A stretch of DNA of 63,266 nucleotides from NCBI GenBank assembly GCA_017410195.1, contig JAFQRF010000038.1:1-63266 (forward strand). The letters run 5' to 3'. A program made the position numbers and the translations under genes. Below, piece by piece: positions 44,360-53,817 of the stretch (its first letter is position 1; each line of letters starts with the position of its first letter). Source of the stretch: Clostridia bacterium. GTDB lineage: Bacteria; Bacillota; Clostridia; Oscillospirales; Acutalibacteraceae. The notes beneath the pieces were generated by a model, which saw nothing but the letters and a program-made list of their open reading frames with translations, was not told the origin of the DNA and searched no databases.

Positions 44360-44887
44360 TTATTTTTCTTCCTTCTTCTTGTGGAAAAGAATCTTGTCAA
44401 CGGGGAAATAGAGGAAGAACTGAACAGCCGAGCAAATCATTGTTGCAATGTTCTTTGCAGCAGCTTCTTCGAGATTCCAGCCGACAAAAACTTCTTTAAG
44501 AGTGGGGTTAAGCCATGCCGAGAAGAAGATGAGAGCAATTGTGAAAACTATGTAAATGGGGAGTGCAACAGCAACGTTTGCACCTGAGTTGAAAGTCTTT
44601 TCTTTGTTAACAAAGAAAGCAACAATCTGTGCAATAACGTTGGCAACGTTGCTTACAATGAAATATCCGAGGCCGCCGACTGCAACGGGATAAACAAATA
44701 CCCACCAGGAGAAATCCTGATTGTAGAGGTCTGCGATAGCAGGGATAAGGTTGAGCGTATTAAGAAGAACAAACTGAACGATCATTGCAAGAAGGCTTAC
44801 AACGATGAACTTAACGAACTGCCAGATTGTAACAAGAAGTGAACCCTTGCTCTCGGCAGCTTTGTCGATCTGATTTAATTTTCCCAT
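44360..44887 (-). CDS. GtrA-like membrane protein
   Basis: A 175-residue protein with four predicted membrane helices matching the GtrA-like layout: WQFVKFIVVSLLAMIVQFVLL at the first helix, NVANVIAQIVAFFVNKEKTF after the second and a Lys-rich tail (FHKKKEEK). GtrA-like proteins are thought to help move undecaprenyl-linked sugars across the membrane. No glycosyltransferase is adjacent. Start ATG 44887 is eight bases after GGAG; the upstream codon of the open frame is inside the ribosome site. Confidence 0.8.
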   Translation of the reverse strand: MGKLNQIDKAAESKGSLLVTIWQFVKFIVVSLLAMIVQFVLLNTLNLIPAIADLYNQDFSWWVFVYPVAVGGLGYFIVSNVANVIAQIVAFFVNKEKTFNSGANVAVALPIYIVFTIALIFFSAWLNPTLKEVFVGWNLEEAAAKNIATMICSAVQFFLYFPVDKILFHKKKEEK

Positions 44888-44919
44888 GTTAAAATCTCCT
44901 AACATTTTATTTTCATTGC

Positions 44920-44949
44920 ATTATAGCATATATTTACCTTTGTTGGCAA
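44920..44949 (-). promoter_or_regulatory. Promoter for the GtrA-like gene
   Basis: Minus-strand TTGCCA (44944-44949) and TATAAT (44920-44925), 18-base spacer, 32 bases before the start codon. Confidence 0.65.
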
Positions 44950-44952
44950 GTC

Positions 44953-44972
44953 AAAAATCAAAGCCGATTTTT
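44953..44972 (-). terminator. Weak terminator after the pdp gene
   Basis: AAAAATC / GATTTTT hairpin (7-base stem, 6-base loop) ending in five T on the minus strand, directly after the pdp stop at 44981. Confidence 0.45.
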
Positions 44973-44980
44973 GTGCAACA

Positions 44981-46282
44981 TTACTCAACAATATCAATCA
45001 GAACATCATTTTTCTTTGTTTCTTCGATGCCGATTGTGACAGAATCAATGAATTTACACTTTGCACTATCAAACATTTTTTCATCCGAGCAATAAAGAAC
45101 GGCAATTTTTTCGCCGATTTCAACTCTGTCTCCGGTTTTTTTACTGAGAATTATTCCTGCAGACGGGTCAATTTTATCTTCCTTGCGAAGTCTTCCTGCA
45201 CCAAGTTCAACGCAAACCGATCCGATTCCTTCGGCATTCATATGATTTATATATCCGCTGTCCCAAGCGGTTATTTCACATTCAAACTTTGCTTTAGGGA
45301 ATAAATCTGTGTTAAAAATATAATCCGGATTACCGCCTTGAAGCTTTACCATTTCGGCAAGCTTTTTGAGAGCAGAGCCGTCGTCAATCTTTGATTTTGC
45401 AAGTGCCTTGCATTCGTTAAAATCGCCCTTGCCTGCAAGCTGAAGAAGCTTTGCTGCAAGAAGAATTGAAATTCCCGTCAAATCATCCGGACCGTTCCCT
45501 TTGAGAGCTTCAACAGCCTCAATAATTTCGAGAGAATTGCCGATATTATGCCCGAGAGGCACATCCATATCGGTTATGAGTGCTGCAATTTTCCTGCCCG
45601 CTCCCCTGCCGATTTCAACCATCTTTTCGGCAAGAAGCTTTGCAGATTCTTCATCTTTCATAAAAGCACCGCTTCCGCACTTAACGTCAAGCACAATGCA
45701 ATCAGCACCGCCTGCAAGCTTTTTACTCATTATGCTCGAAGCAATCAGCGGAATATTATCAACAGTTGCCGTAACGTCACGGAGTCCGTAAAGCTTCTTA
45801 TCCGCAGGGCAAAGCTTGCCGGACTGACCTGCAACGCAAAGTCCGCACCTGTTAACAATATCTGTAAATTCATTGGTCGAAAGAGAAGTTCTGAATCCAG
45901 GAACAGATTCAAGTTTATCAACCGTACCGCCCGTATGCCCGAGACCTCTGCCGCTCATTTTTGCAATCTTTACTCCGCATTCGGCAACTATAGGCGCAAC
46001 AATGAGTGTTGTTTTATCGCCGACACCGCCCGTTGAATGCTTATCGCCCTTTATTCCTTCAATTTCGGAAAGGTCTGCCATATCACCCGAGCGCGACATT
46101 GCATCGGTCAGATTAAGGGTTTCGGTTTCATTAAGACCGTTGAGGAACATTGCCATAAGCATTGCGGAAAGCTGATAATCAGGTACGGAATCATCCGCCG
46201 CAGAAAAGGCAAAATACTCGATTTCTTCTTTTGTCAGCTCAAATCCGTCACGCTTTTTCCGGATAATATCAATAAAATTCAT
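44981..46282 (-). CDS. pdp: Pyrimidine-nucleoside phosphorylase
   Basis: A 433-residue enzyme that phosphorolyses uridine, thymidine and deoxyuridine. The family signature MSGRGLGHTGGTVDKLES is at about 108-125, preceded by the phosphate-binding KHSTGGVGDKTTL near 81; a SIMSKKLAGGADCIVLDVKCGSG-type stretch carries the substrate lysine. Length fits Pdp/DeoA. The start ATG 46282 has GAGG upstream. It is the last gene of the deoxynucleoside salvage run and follows cdd by one base. Confidence 0.93.
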   Translation of the reverse strand: MNFIDIIRKKRDGFELTKEEIEYFAFSAADDSVPDYQLSAMLMAMFLNGLNETETLNLTDAMSRSGDMADLSEIEGIKGDKHSTGGVGDKTTLIVAPIVAECGVKIAKMSGRGLGHTGGTVDKLESVPGFRTSLSTNEFTDIVNRCGLCVAGQSGKLCPADKKLYGLRDVTATVDNIPLIASSIMSKKLAGGADCIVLDVKCGSGAFMKDEESAKLLAEKMVEIGRGAGRKIAALITDMDVPLGHNIGNSLEIIEAVEALKGNGPDDLTGISILLAAKLLQLAGKGDFNECKALAKSKIDDGSALKKLAEMVKLQGGNPDYIFNTDLFPKAKFECEITAWDSGYINHMNAEGIGSVCVELGAGRLRKEDKIDPSAGIILSKKTGDRVEIGEKIAVLYCSDEKMFDSAKCKFIDSVTIGIEETKKNDVLIDIVE

Positions 46283-46283
46283 G

Positions 46284-46694
46284 TTATACCTCACGTTTGT
46301 CAAAACTTTCGGGAAGTAAATCCGCAAGTGTCATAACCTTAAAATCATTTTCTGCTTTTGCCATGATAATTTCTAAATCCTCAGAGCAGAATTCTTTCAT
46401 GACCTGCCTGCACACACCGCATGGCGGACAGTAGTTTTCGGGTAAAACCTCATCGGATTTTCCGCCGACAACGGCAATTTTAATAAAATCCCGTTTACCT
46501 TCCGAAACCGCCTTAAAAAACGCCGTTCTTTCGGCACAGTTAGTCGGTGAAAACGCCGAGTTTTCAATGTTACATCCTGTATAAACCGTTCCGTCACCGC
46601 ACAAAAGCGCCGATCCTACAGAAAAATCCGAATATGGCGAATACGAATTTTTTCTTGCTTCAAGAGCAAATTTAATAAGCTCCGCATTATTCAT
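46284..46694 (-). CDS. cdd: Cytidine deaminase
   Basis: A 136-residue zinc enzyme deaminating cytidine and deoxycytidine to feed the phosphorylase next door. Active-site motifs are NIENSAFSPTNCAERTAFF (zinc Cys and catalytic Glu of CAE) and PPCGVCRQVM (two zinc cysteines). The ATG overlaps the end of deoD (ATGAATAA), with GGAGG upstream. Confidence 0.94.
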   Translation of the reverse strand: MNNAELIKFALEARKNSYSPYSDFSVGSALLCGDGTVYTGCNIENSAFSPTNCAERTAFFKAVSEGKRDFIKIAVVGGKSDEVLPENYCPPCGVCRQVMKEFCSEDLEIIMAKAENDFKVMTLADLLPESFDKREV

Positions 46695-47406
46695 GTGCAG
46701 CCTCCAGAGCAATCTCAATCATCTTATTGAAGGTCTGCTCTCTTTCAAGTGCCGTGCATTCTTCACCGCCTGCAAGAGGGCAATCGGAAATCGTACATAT
46801 TGCAAGAGCCTTTTTGCCTGCTCTCGCAGCGTTCATATACAGTGCTGCTGCTTCCATTTCAATTGCAAGAACGCCCATCTTCTGCCAGTCGGCAAGGCTT
46901 GCCGCATCGTCATAGAAAGTATCGGAAGAAAGAATATTGCCGATTGACGGCTTTACGCCGAGCCTTTCCGCCGCTTTGACGGCTCTTTGAAGAGTTTCAA
47001 AATCAGCGGTCGGAGCAAATGTTCCGGGCAGTCTGTATTGGTCTGCATACGATGAGTTCGTGCATGCACCAAGCCCGAAAACAACATCACGAAGATGAAG
47101 CTCAGGGCTTATCGCACCCGCAGAGCCGACACGGATAATTGTTTCGACATCATAAAAATTATAAAGCTCGTAGGAATATATGCCGATTGAGGGCATACCC
47201 ATTCCCGATGCCATAACCGAAACCCGCTTGCCGTTATAAAATCCCGTATACCCCTGCACTCCCCTTGTGTTGTTGACAAGTACGGGATTTTCAAGAAAGT
47301 TTTCGGCAATATATTTAGCTCTCAGAGGATCACCGGGCATAAGCACGGTCTTTGAAAAAGCATCCTTTTCTGTTGCGGCAATATGCGGCGTCGGTAAATT
47401 ACTCAT
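46687..47406 (-). CDS. deoD: Purine-nucleoside phosphorylase, DeoD type
   Basis: A 239-residue member of the hexameric NP-I family: HIAATEKDAFSKTVLMPGDPLRAKYIA-type start with the phosphate-binding GDPLRA loop, SVMASGMGMPSIGIYS near 65, IRVGSAGAI near 87, and IEMEAAALYM near 180 for ribose binding. The catalytic aspartate is in ICTISDCPLAG. It splits purine (deoxy)nucleosides into base and (deoxy)ribose-1-phosphate, the latter leading to deoC after isomerisation; no phosphopentomutase is in the window. Confidence 0.94.
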   Translation of the reverse strand: MSNLPTPHIAATEKDAFSKTVLMPGDPLRAKYIAENFLENPVLVNNTRGVQGYTGFYNGKRVSVMASGMGMPSIGIYSYELYNFYDVETIIRVGSAGAISPELHLRDVVFGLGACTNSSYADQYRLPGTFAPTADFETLQRAVKAAERLGVKPSIGNILSSDTFYDDAASLADWQKMGVLAIEMEAAALYMNAARAGKKALAICTISDCPLAGGEECTALEREQTFNKMIEIALEAAHE

Positions 47407-47418
47407 AATAATCCCCCC

Positions 47419-48084
47419 TTAATATCCTGATACCTCTTGGTTCTTAACAAGCTTGACTATTGCGCTTGTGCCGAGTCTTTCGCAGCCGAGATTGAGATAA
47501 TCCTCCGCATCCTCAAACGAGCGGATTCCGCCTGCGGCTTTCATTTTCACATTCGGTCCGATGTGCTTTGCGAAAAGAGCAATATCCTCTCTTGTTGCAC
47601 CGCCTTTTGAAAATCCGGTTGAGGTTTTGATGAAATCGGCACCCGACTTGGTAACCACTCTGCACATCTCGATTTTTTCTTCATCGGTAAGAAGGCAGGT
47701 TTCAATAATAACCTTTAATATTTTATCACCGCAGGCAGCTTTTACTTCCTTGATTTCATTTAAAATTTCATCAAATCTGCCGCTTTTGGCATATCCTACG
47801 TTAATTACCATATCAATTTCATCAGCACCGTTTTCAACTGCGTTTTTTGCCTCAAAAACCTTTACGTCAGCGGTCGAATAGCCGTTGGGAAATCCGATAA
47901 CGGTACAGATTGCAAGCTTTCCCTCAGCATATTCCGAAGCCTGCTTGACATAAGCCGCAGGAATACAAACGCTTGCGGTTTTATACTTCATTCCGTCATC
48001 GCAAATCTGTTTTATATCATTCCATGTTGCATCAACGGCAAGAAGTGTGTGATCGCAATGAGAAAGTATTTTTTCGATATTCAT
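47419..48084 (-). CDS. deoC: Deoxyribose-phosphate aldolase
   Basis: A 221-residue class I aldolase cleaving deoxyribose-5-phosphate to glyceraldehyde-3-phosphate and acetaldehyde. The Schiff-base lysine is in [16 protein letters not shown] near residue 150; [11 protein letters not shown] near 10 and [13 protein letters not shown] near 120 are further landmarks. The ATG at 48093 touches GGAGGA, so ATG 48084, nine bases away, is taken as start. It follows a HAD phosphatase gene by five bases. Confidence 0.94.
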   Translation of the reverse strand: MNIEKILSHCDHTLLAVDATWNDIKQICDDGMKYKTASVCIPAAYVKQASEYAEGKLAICTVIGFPNGYSTADVKVFEAKNAVENGADEIDMVINVGYAKSGRFDEILNEIKEVKAACGDKILKVIIETCLLTDEEKIEMCRVVTKSGADFIKTSTGFSKGGATREDIALFAKHIGPNVKMKAAGGIRSFEDAEDYLNLGCERLGTSAIVKLVKNQEVSGY

Positions 48085-48089
48085 ATCAA

Positions 48090-48914
48090 TCATTCCTCCG
48101 AAAGAGCATATTTTTCAATCATCTGCGCAACCCCGTCCTCAGCATTCGATGGGGCGGAAAATTTTGCGCTTGCTTTGCAGCTTTCATCTCCGTTTTCCAT
48201 TGCAAACGAATAATGGGCAAATTCAAGCATCGTTGAATCATTCGATGCATCACCGAAGGTCATCACTTCGTCGGCGGTTATGCCGAGAATTCCGCAAAGC
48301 CCGTTCAAAGCATTACCTTTATCCGAACCTACCGCCGTTGCGGAAACAACGCCTGCAAGAGCAGAGGTCAGAACAAGACCCTTTGACTCAAAAAAACCAA
48401 AAATAACGTTCTTGAATTCCTCGTTACCGTAAAATACATCTATAAGCTCCGCTTCTTTGCCTGCTGTTGCTTCAATAATATCATCACATACAGTCAGCTT
48501 TGAAGCAAAATCTTCAAGAAAAACAGTCGGCAAGCCCGTATTTTGAAAATATTTGTCGCCGCCTCTTTGAACATAAATCTCACCGTCAACATAGATGTTG
48601 AAATATACCGGCATTGACGCAAGAAGCTTTACGGCTTCAGCGGTTATTTCGGGCGATACCGTGTTTCCGTAAATGAAATTTCTGTTATTTCTGTCATAAA
48701 CGGAAGCACCGTTAGAACATACAACATAATCAACAAACGGTATCTGTGAGGTCACGCCTTCAGTGAAGCTCAGAGCGCGTCCCGTTGCAATAGCGATTTT
48801 AATTCCTTTTTCATGCGCCAACCAAAGTGCTTTTTTCGTTCTTTCGGAAACCGTTAAATGGTCAGGTGACATAAGAGTTCCGTCAAGGTCGGAAGCAATT
48901 AATTTAATTGACAT
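48090..48914 (-). CDS. HAD-superfamily phosphatase, Cof type, first gene of the deo operon
   Basis: A 274-residue subclass IIB HAD hydrolase with [10 protein letters not shown] (motif I, residue 7-14), [10 protein letters not shown] (motif II) and [17 protein letters not shown] (motif IV). Its place as first gene before deoC suggests it removes phosphate from a nucleotide or sugar phosphate handled by this pathway, but the substrate is unproven. AAGGAG lies before the ATG at 48914; the longer frame to 48968 runs through the promoter. Confidence 0.87.
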   Translation of the reverse strand: MSIKLIASDLDGTLMSPDHLTVSERTKKALWLAHEKGIKIAIATGRALSFTEGVTSQIPFVDYVVCSNGASVYDRNNRNFIYGNTVSPEITAEAVKLLASMPVYFNIYVDGEIYVQRGGDKYFQNTGLPTVFLEDFASKLTVCDDIIEATAGKEAELIDVFYGNEEFKNVIFGFFESKGLVLTSALAGVVSATAVGSDKGNALNGLCGILGITADEVMTFGDASNDSTMLEFAHYSFAMENGDESCKASAKFSAPSNAEDGVAQMIEKYALSEE

Positions 48915-48954
48915 TTTCTTTCTCCTTGTTAAGCTTTTGCAAAAATCTTTAATC

Positions 48955-48984
48955 ATTATATCACTCATAATTAATGTATGTCAA
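48955..48984 (-). promoter_or_regulatory. Promoter for the deo operon
   Basis: Minus-strand consensus TTGACA (48979-48984) and TATAAT (48955-48960), 18-base spacer, 40 bases before the start at 48914. Confidence 0.82.
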
Positions 48985-49018
48985 GGAACGATAATATGAT
49001 GTTATATGTATTTTAATA

Positions 49019-49047
49019 TTGTAATTATTCAAACTAACAGTTATAAT
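49019..49047 (+). promoter_or_regulatory. Promoter for the GH95-like gene
   Basis: TTGTAA (49019-49024) and TATAAT (49042-49047), 17-base spacer, about 30 bases before the start at 49079, divergent from the deo promoter. Confidence 0.7.
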
Positions 49048-49078
49048 GGAATAAATCAAAGTGACTGGAGATGCTAAC

Positions 49079-51742
49079 ATGGGAGTTTTCATGCGAATTA
49101 TCAGCCTTATTCTCACCTTCTTTTCATTGGTCGGTTCTCTTTTTAATCCGATTGATGTTTACGGAGAGATTGAACATGAATTTTCAAACAGCTCAAAAGC
49201 CTCTTTTTCAGAGCTTTACTATGAAATTGACGAAAAATCCAACAACACCGAAACATGGCGTCAGGGCATGATTTCGGGCAACGGAATGCAAGGAGTAATC
49301 ACAAGCGGTTCACCTTACAGCGATACGCTGATTTATCAAAACATGCATTTTATTATGCCCAATAAGAATATCCGTTACTGCCCCGACACTTCCGATGAGC
49401 TTGAATCGGTAAAGCAAAACATAACCGAGGGCAAGGATATCGTTGACAACGCAAGCTACGATGATGTTTACTCATTTCACCCGGGTGCATCACTCCGAAT
49501 AAAGCAAAACAAGCAATGGAATATCGGCTATGCAAGATATACAGACTATGAAACAGCACAGGTCGGCGTAAAATACACCGATATAAGCGGTACGTGGAAA
49601 AGAACAACATTTACATCGAAGGCTGACGGTGTAACAATAACCGAAATCGGTTCATCCTCAAACGGAAGAAAGGTTGATATTACACTTTCGATTGACGATA
49701 TTTCCGCATTTGCAAATTACGGCAACGGCAGCGAGTCAGATCTCAAATACAAAAAGCTCGTCGGTAATAATTGCGAATACATAGGCTTTGTTGCACACTA
49801 TCCCGATTATGAAAACAGTGAGCTGAAAAACGGCGGCTATGCAACGGTTATTTACGTCATTACCGAGGGCGGCGAAAAGAAGCTGACCGACGGTAAGATG
49901 GTTAAGGATGAGCAGTATTGCGGCGAAGGTAATCCTCAGATAAAAATCGAAAATGCCGATAATGTTTACCTTATCGCCGTTTCAGACAGAACACATAACA
50001 TGGGCGCATATGCGGATTTTGACGCTGCAGATAGCTATACCCTTGTTGATTCACTTGTTAAAACAACAAAATCCGTTGCCGATAAATATACATTAAACGG
50101 CAGCTTTGATTATGGTTCGGCACTCAAAGCGCATACGGATATTTTTACTCCGCAGTATAACGCAGTAACATTTACTCTCGGAAACACCGACAGTAAAAAA
50201 TCCAATGAGCAGCTCGTGCTTGACCAATATATGAAAAGCGATATAAACTCCGACCTTGCAGAAAGAGCCTATTATTCGGGAAGATATGCTTATCTTTGCA
50301 GCGCAGGCTACGCAACACCCCGACTTTACGGAATGTGGGTCGGCGAATGGACACCCGGCTGGGGAAGCAAATATACGATGGATGCAAACGTAAATCTGCA
50401 GACATCCTCAATGAATACAAGTAACATGGAAAGCACATATATGGGATATGCAAGCTTTATTCTCCGTCAGGCACCCGATTGGGAAGAAAACGCTCTTGCA
50501 ACTCACGGTTTTACCGATGCTCTTCAAGCACCCGTCCATGCAGACGGCGACAAAGCCGTTTTAACCGAAACGTGCTATCCTTATCCTTTCCGATATTGGA
50601 ATGCAGGTACAAGCTGGATGCTGCAGCCGCTTTACGAAACCCTTATGTGTTACGGAGATATAAAAATTCCTCTTAACAGCGAATTTGATTTAAACAAGCT
50701 GAAGTCTGTTCTTTCGATAAATGAAACAGACCTGACAGATGCTGAAATTGAGGCAATTGAAAATAAGGGTTATCTTGATTTGAGAAGTGAAATTCTTCTT
50801 CCCATGCTCACCAAATCCGCAAACTTCTGGGCGCAGCTCATGACCCCCGAATATTATACCGACTCAGAAGGCAAGCTGCACTACAAAAAAGGCAAAACCG
50901 AGCTTTACGAAGGTGAAACATACACAATTCTTCCGAGCTATTCTCCCGAAAACAACCCCTCGAATTATCCCAGCCCCTCTGCAGCAAACACGGCTATCGA
51001 CATTGCCGCATGCAGAAACAATCTTGAAATGCTCATTAATGTTATTGAAAGCATTGAACCCGGTGCAGATACAAGCAAATGGGAATATCTTATGAGCAAG
51101 CTTCCGAAATATATGTATGATGAAACAGACGCACTAAAGGAATGGGCAACATCTGACTTTGACGAAAACAATCTTCACCGTCATCTCAGCCATCTTTATT
51201 GCGTATGGCCTCTTTTTGAAACTCAGGATGATCCCGAGCTTGCCGCCGCTTGTATTCAGGCAATTGCAAACAGAGCGAGTGAAAATGAAGCAAGCCATGC
51301 ACTCGTTCACAGAGCTCTCATCTCTGCAAGACTCAAGGATTCGGCAAGCGTTACCGATGCGCTTTTAAACCTTATGAACCATTGGATTTATTACGATTCG
51401 CTTATGACAAACCACGATTATGACCGCAGCAGCTGCTATTGCACGGACTTTGCAATAGGCTATCTCGGCATCATCAATGAAAGTCTGCTTTATTCAAACA
51501 CGGGTGTGATTGAAATTCTTCCCGCATTGCCCGAATCAGGCTTCGAAACCGGAAAAATAACGGGACTCAGAGCAAGGTCAAGAGCAACGGTTGACGAAAT
51601 AAGCTGGAATATTAACGAAGAAACGGCAAAAGTTACGATAACATCGGATATAGACCAGACGATAACAGTTTCATGCGGCCTTTCGGATAAGACCGAAAAA
51701 GTAACAATTAAAGGCGGTGAAACCGTTACGGTTGAATTCTGA
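49079..51742 (+). CDS. Secreted glycoside hydrolase, GH95 (alpha-L-fucosidase) like
   Basis: An 887-residue protein with a signal peptide (FMRIISLILTFFSLVGSLF, residues 4-22). Residues about 45-290 resemble the GH95 N-terminal super-sandwich (MISGNGMQGVITSG, QNMHFIMPN). The (alpha/alpha)6 region has DANVNLQ (the N-x-N pair), LPSYSPENNPSNY (general-acid Glu region), HRHLSHLYCVWPLF, and IEILPALPESGFETG near the end. Family GH95 removes fucose or galactose from host glycans. Several family residues vary (CTDFAIG where IDANFG is usual), so specificity is uncertain. TGGAG is eight bases before the ATG; an upstream GTG lacks a site. Confidence 0.83.
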   Translation: MGVFMRIISLILTFFSLVGSLFNPIDVYGEIEHEFSNSSKASFSELYYEIDEKSNNTETWRQGMISGNGMQGVITSGSPYSDTLIYQNMHFIMPNKNIRYCPDTSDELESVKQNITEGKDIVDNASYDDVYSFHPGASLRIKQNKQWNIGYARYTDYETAQVGVKYTDISGTWKRTTFTSKADGVTITEIGSSSNGRKVDITLSIDDISAFANYGNGSESDLKYKKLVGNNCEYIGFVAHYPDYENSELKNGGYATVIYVITEGGEKKLTDGKMVKDEQYCGEGNPQIKIENADNVYLIAVSDRTHNMGAYADFDAADSYTLVDSLVKTTKSVADKYTLNGSFDYGSALKAHTDIFTPQYNAVTFTLGNTDSKKSNEQLVLDQYMKSDINSDLAERAYYSGRYAYLCSAGYATPRLYGMWVGEWTPGWGSKYTMDANVNLQTSSMNTSNMESTYMGYASFILRQAPDWEENALATHGFTDALQAPVHADGDKAVLTETCYPYPFRYWNAGTSWMLQPLYETLMCYGDIKIPLNSEFDLNKLKSVLSINETDLTDAEIEAIENKGYLDLRSEILLPMLTKSANFWAQLMTPEYYTDSEGKLHYKKGKTELYEGETYTILPSYSPENNPSNYPSPSAANTAIDIAACRNNLEMLINVIESIEPGADTSKWEYLMSKLPKYMYDETDALKEWATSDFDENNLHRHLSHLYCVWPLFETQDDPELAAACIQAIANRASENEASHALVHRALISARLKDSASVTDALLNLMNHWIYYDSLMTNHDYDRSSCYCTDFAIGYLGIINESLLYSNTGVIEILPALPESGFETGKITGLRARSRATVDEISWNINEETAKVTITSDIDQTITVSCGLSDKTEKVTIKGGETVTVEF

Positions 51743-51787
51743 TTACTTTTAACATCGTAAAAATCTATGCTTAGTTGCCGAATATGA

Positions 51788-51816
51788 TTGAAAACTTTGC
51801 ACAATATTGTTATAAT
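51788..51816 (+). promoter_or_regulatory. Promoter for the CooC-dehydratase operon
   Basis: TTGAAA (51788-51793) and TATAAT (51811-51816), 17-base spacer, 31 bases before the CooC-like start codon. Confidence 0.78.
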
Positions 51817-51847
51817 ATATATAATATTCACCTGGGAGTGACTGATA

Positions 51848-52615
51848 ATGAAAGATAATGCAACGATAATTGCCCTTTCGGGCAAAGGCGGAGTGGGTAA
51901 AACCTCAATTTCCGCTGCAATAGTCAAGCTGCTTGTGCAGGCTTATCCCGACAAAAAAATACTCGCTATCGATGCTGACCCTGCGGTCGGTCTGTCAACA
52001 GCATTGGGTATTGATGTAAAAATGACTATCGACGATATCCGCAAAGAAATCGTTGAGACCGTTGAAGACGGTCAGACAAAAGCAGCTATCGAGCTTCTCG
52101 GCGATGCAAGATACAAGATTTTTGATGCTCTCGTTGAAACAGACGGCTTTGCATTCATCGCAGTCGGCAGACCCGAAAGTGCAGGCTGTTACTGCAAAAT
52201 CAACACCTATCTCAAGGAAGTAATCAGCATCCTTTCAAATGAATTTGATTATGTTGTTATTGACGGCGAGGCAGGCATTGAACAAATTAACCGCCGCGTT
52301 ATGGAAAAGGTTTCCCACCTTCTTCTTATCACCGATGCAAGCAAAAAGGGAACACATGTTATCTCAACAATCAAGAACGTTGCCGATGAACTTGTGATGT
52401 ATAAAAAAATCGGCGCAATCGTCAACAGAATTCCCGACGAAAGCGTTATTGAGCATATCAACACAAACGGAATTCCCGTTCTTTCGTATATTCCGACGGA
52501 TTCAAACCTTGCGATATACGATATCGAAGGAAAAAATATAACAAAGCTGCCCGATGATTCGAATGTTGTTGAGGGAGCCAAAAAAGCTCTTATTGAAATG
52601 GAGATTTTGAAGTGA
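51848..52615 (+). CDS. CooC-type nickel-insertion ATPase
   Basis: A 255-residue SIMIBI-class ATPase of the MinD/CooC family. It has the deviant P-loop SGKGGVGKTS (11-20), AIDADPAVGLSTALG (40-54) and, diagnostically, a CXC pair in SAGCYCKINT (C114, C116), which in CooC binds nickel at the dimer interface. CooC proteins load nickel into carbon monoxide dehydrogenase or acetyl-CoA synthase. No CO dehydrogenase is in the window; the operon's last gene resembles part of acetyl-CoA synthase, a likely client. First gene of a six-gene operon; its end overlaps the next start by four bases. Confidence 0.86.
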   Translation: MKDNATIIALSGKGGVGKTSISAAIVKLLVQAYPDKKILAIDADPAVGLSTALGIDVKMTIDDIRKEIVETVEDGQTKAAIELLGDARYKIFDALVETDGFAFIAVGRPESAGCYCKINTYLKEVISILSNEFDYVVIDGEAGIEQINRRVMEKVSHLLLITDASKKGTHVISTIKNVADELVMYKKIGAIVNRIPDESVIEHINTNGIPVLSYIPTDSNLAIYDIEGKNITKLPDDSNVVEGAKKALIEMEILK

Positions 52616-53817
52616 GAGATTTAAAACACCTTTATGAATTTGAAAATCTGCTGCAGGAAGCAAACAACGCTCTTGTTCGTCAGGCAAAGGCTGACGGCGG
52701 AATAGCACTCGGTTACACATGCTATCATATCCCCGAAGTGCTTCTCAATTGCGGCAACTGCTTTTCGGTCAGACTCCGCGCACCGAGAACAGGCTCGATG
52801 GATATCGCAACCTACTATATGAGCAATTTCCTCTGCGGCTACTCAAAGGCGATTCTTGAGCGTGCGATTGAAGGCGGATACAGCTTTCTTGACGCACTTC
52901 TCGCAAGCGAAACCTGCTCCGAAATGAACAGAGCAGCCGAGCATTTTGAACTGCTCAACCTTGTTGAAAACGATAAATTCTTTCTGACATTCCTCGATAT
53001 GCCGTTCAAGATTGCAGACCATACGGTAAAGCACTATGTCACTCAGACAAGGAACAAAATTCTCAATAAAATGTCAGAGGTTTACGGCGTTGACACTTCT
53101 GATGCCGCTCTTCTCAAAGCGGTTGAAGAACACAACGAAGTCTGCCGTATCATGACCGAAATCGGCAACTACCGCAAGGAATATAACCCGAGAATAACGG
53201 GTTATGAATATCACATTCTCAGCCTTATTACATATTGCTGCCCCAAGGCTCTCATTCTTCCGATGCTTCGCGAAACTGCTGAGGAACTCAAAACAAGAGA
53301 ACCCGATGCAAAAAAGAATTTCAGAGCAAAAATCGTTGTTGTCGGCTCGGAAATGGACGATCCTGAATTCACTTCTCTTATTGAAGACAGCGGCGCACTT
53401 GTTGTTGCTGACAGATATTGCTTCGGCACAATGCCAGGCAGAGAAGAAATCAAAATCAATCCCGATGAAGATGTTCTGACACAGATTTGTCTGCATTATC
53501 TCAGAACAAGCCAGTGTCCGCGTTATATGAGCCACGAAAAAGTTCAGGAACGCAGAGATTATGTAAAACGCCTTGTTGACGAATATCACGCAGACGGAGT
53601 TATGTATGAACAGCTTAAATTCTGCGAATATTGGGGCTACGAAAGAGCGCTGGCATCTTATGTTATGAGTAACGATTACGGTGTACCCACAGCGGCGGTT
53701 GACAGACAGTACACCGCTTCCGCTTCAGGTCAGCTGCGTACCCGTGTTCAGGCTTTTGTTGAAAGCCTTGAAATCAAAAAAATCCAGAGAGAAAGGCAGG
53801 CGAAGGAAAATGGCTGA
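52612..53817 (+). CDS. 2-hydroxyacyl-CoA dehydratase / BcrB-HgdB family subunit (first)
   Basis: A 401-residue protein of the HgdB/BcrB/double-cubane-cluster protein family. Cysteines likely to hold the iron-sulfur cluster include C37, C47, C50, C75 and C102 (GYTCYHIPEVLLNCGNC, FLCGYSK, SETCSEMN) and later DRYCFG, SQCPRYM and YEQLKFCEYWG. The C-terminal GQLRTRVQAFVE matches the family ending. These subunits receive an electron from an ATP-driven activase. It starts with GTG behind GGAG, overlapping the CooC-like gene by four bases. Confidence 0.85.
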   Translation: MRDLKHLYEFENLLQEANNALVRQAKADGGIALGYTCYHIPEVLLNCGNCFSVRLRAPRTGSMDIATYYMSNFLCGYSKAILERAIEGGYSFLDALLASETCSEMNRAAEHFELLNLVENDKFFLTFLDMPFKIADHTVKHYVTQTRNKILNKMSEVYGVDTSDAALLKAVEEHNEVCRIMTEIGNYRKEYNPRITGYEYHILSLITYCCPKALILPMLRETAEELKTREPDAKKNFRAKIVVVGSEMDDPEFTSLIEDSGALVVADRYCFGTMPGREEIKINPDEDVLTQICLHYLRTSQCPRYMSHEKVQERRDYVKRLVDEYHADGVMYEQLKFCEYWGYERALASYVMSNDYGVPTAAVDRQYTASASGQLRTRVQAFVESLEIKKIQRERQAKENG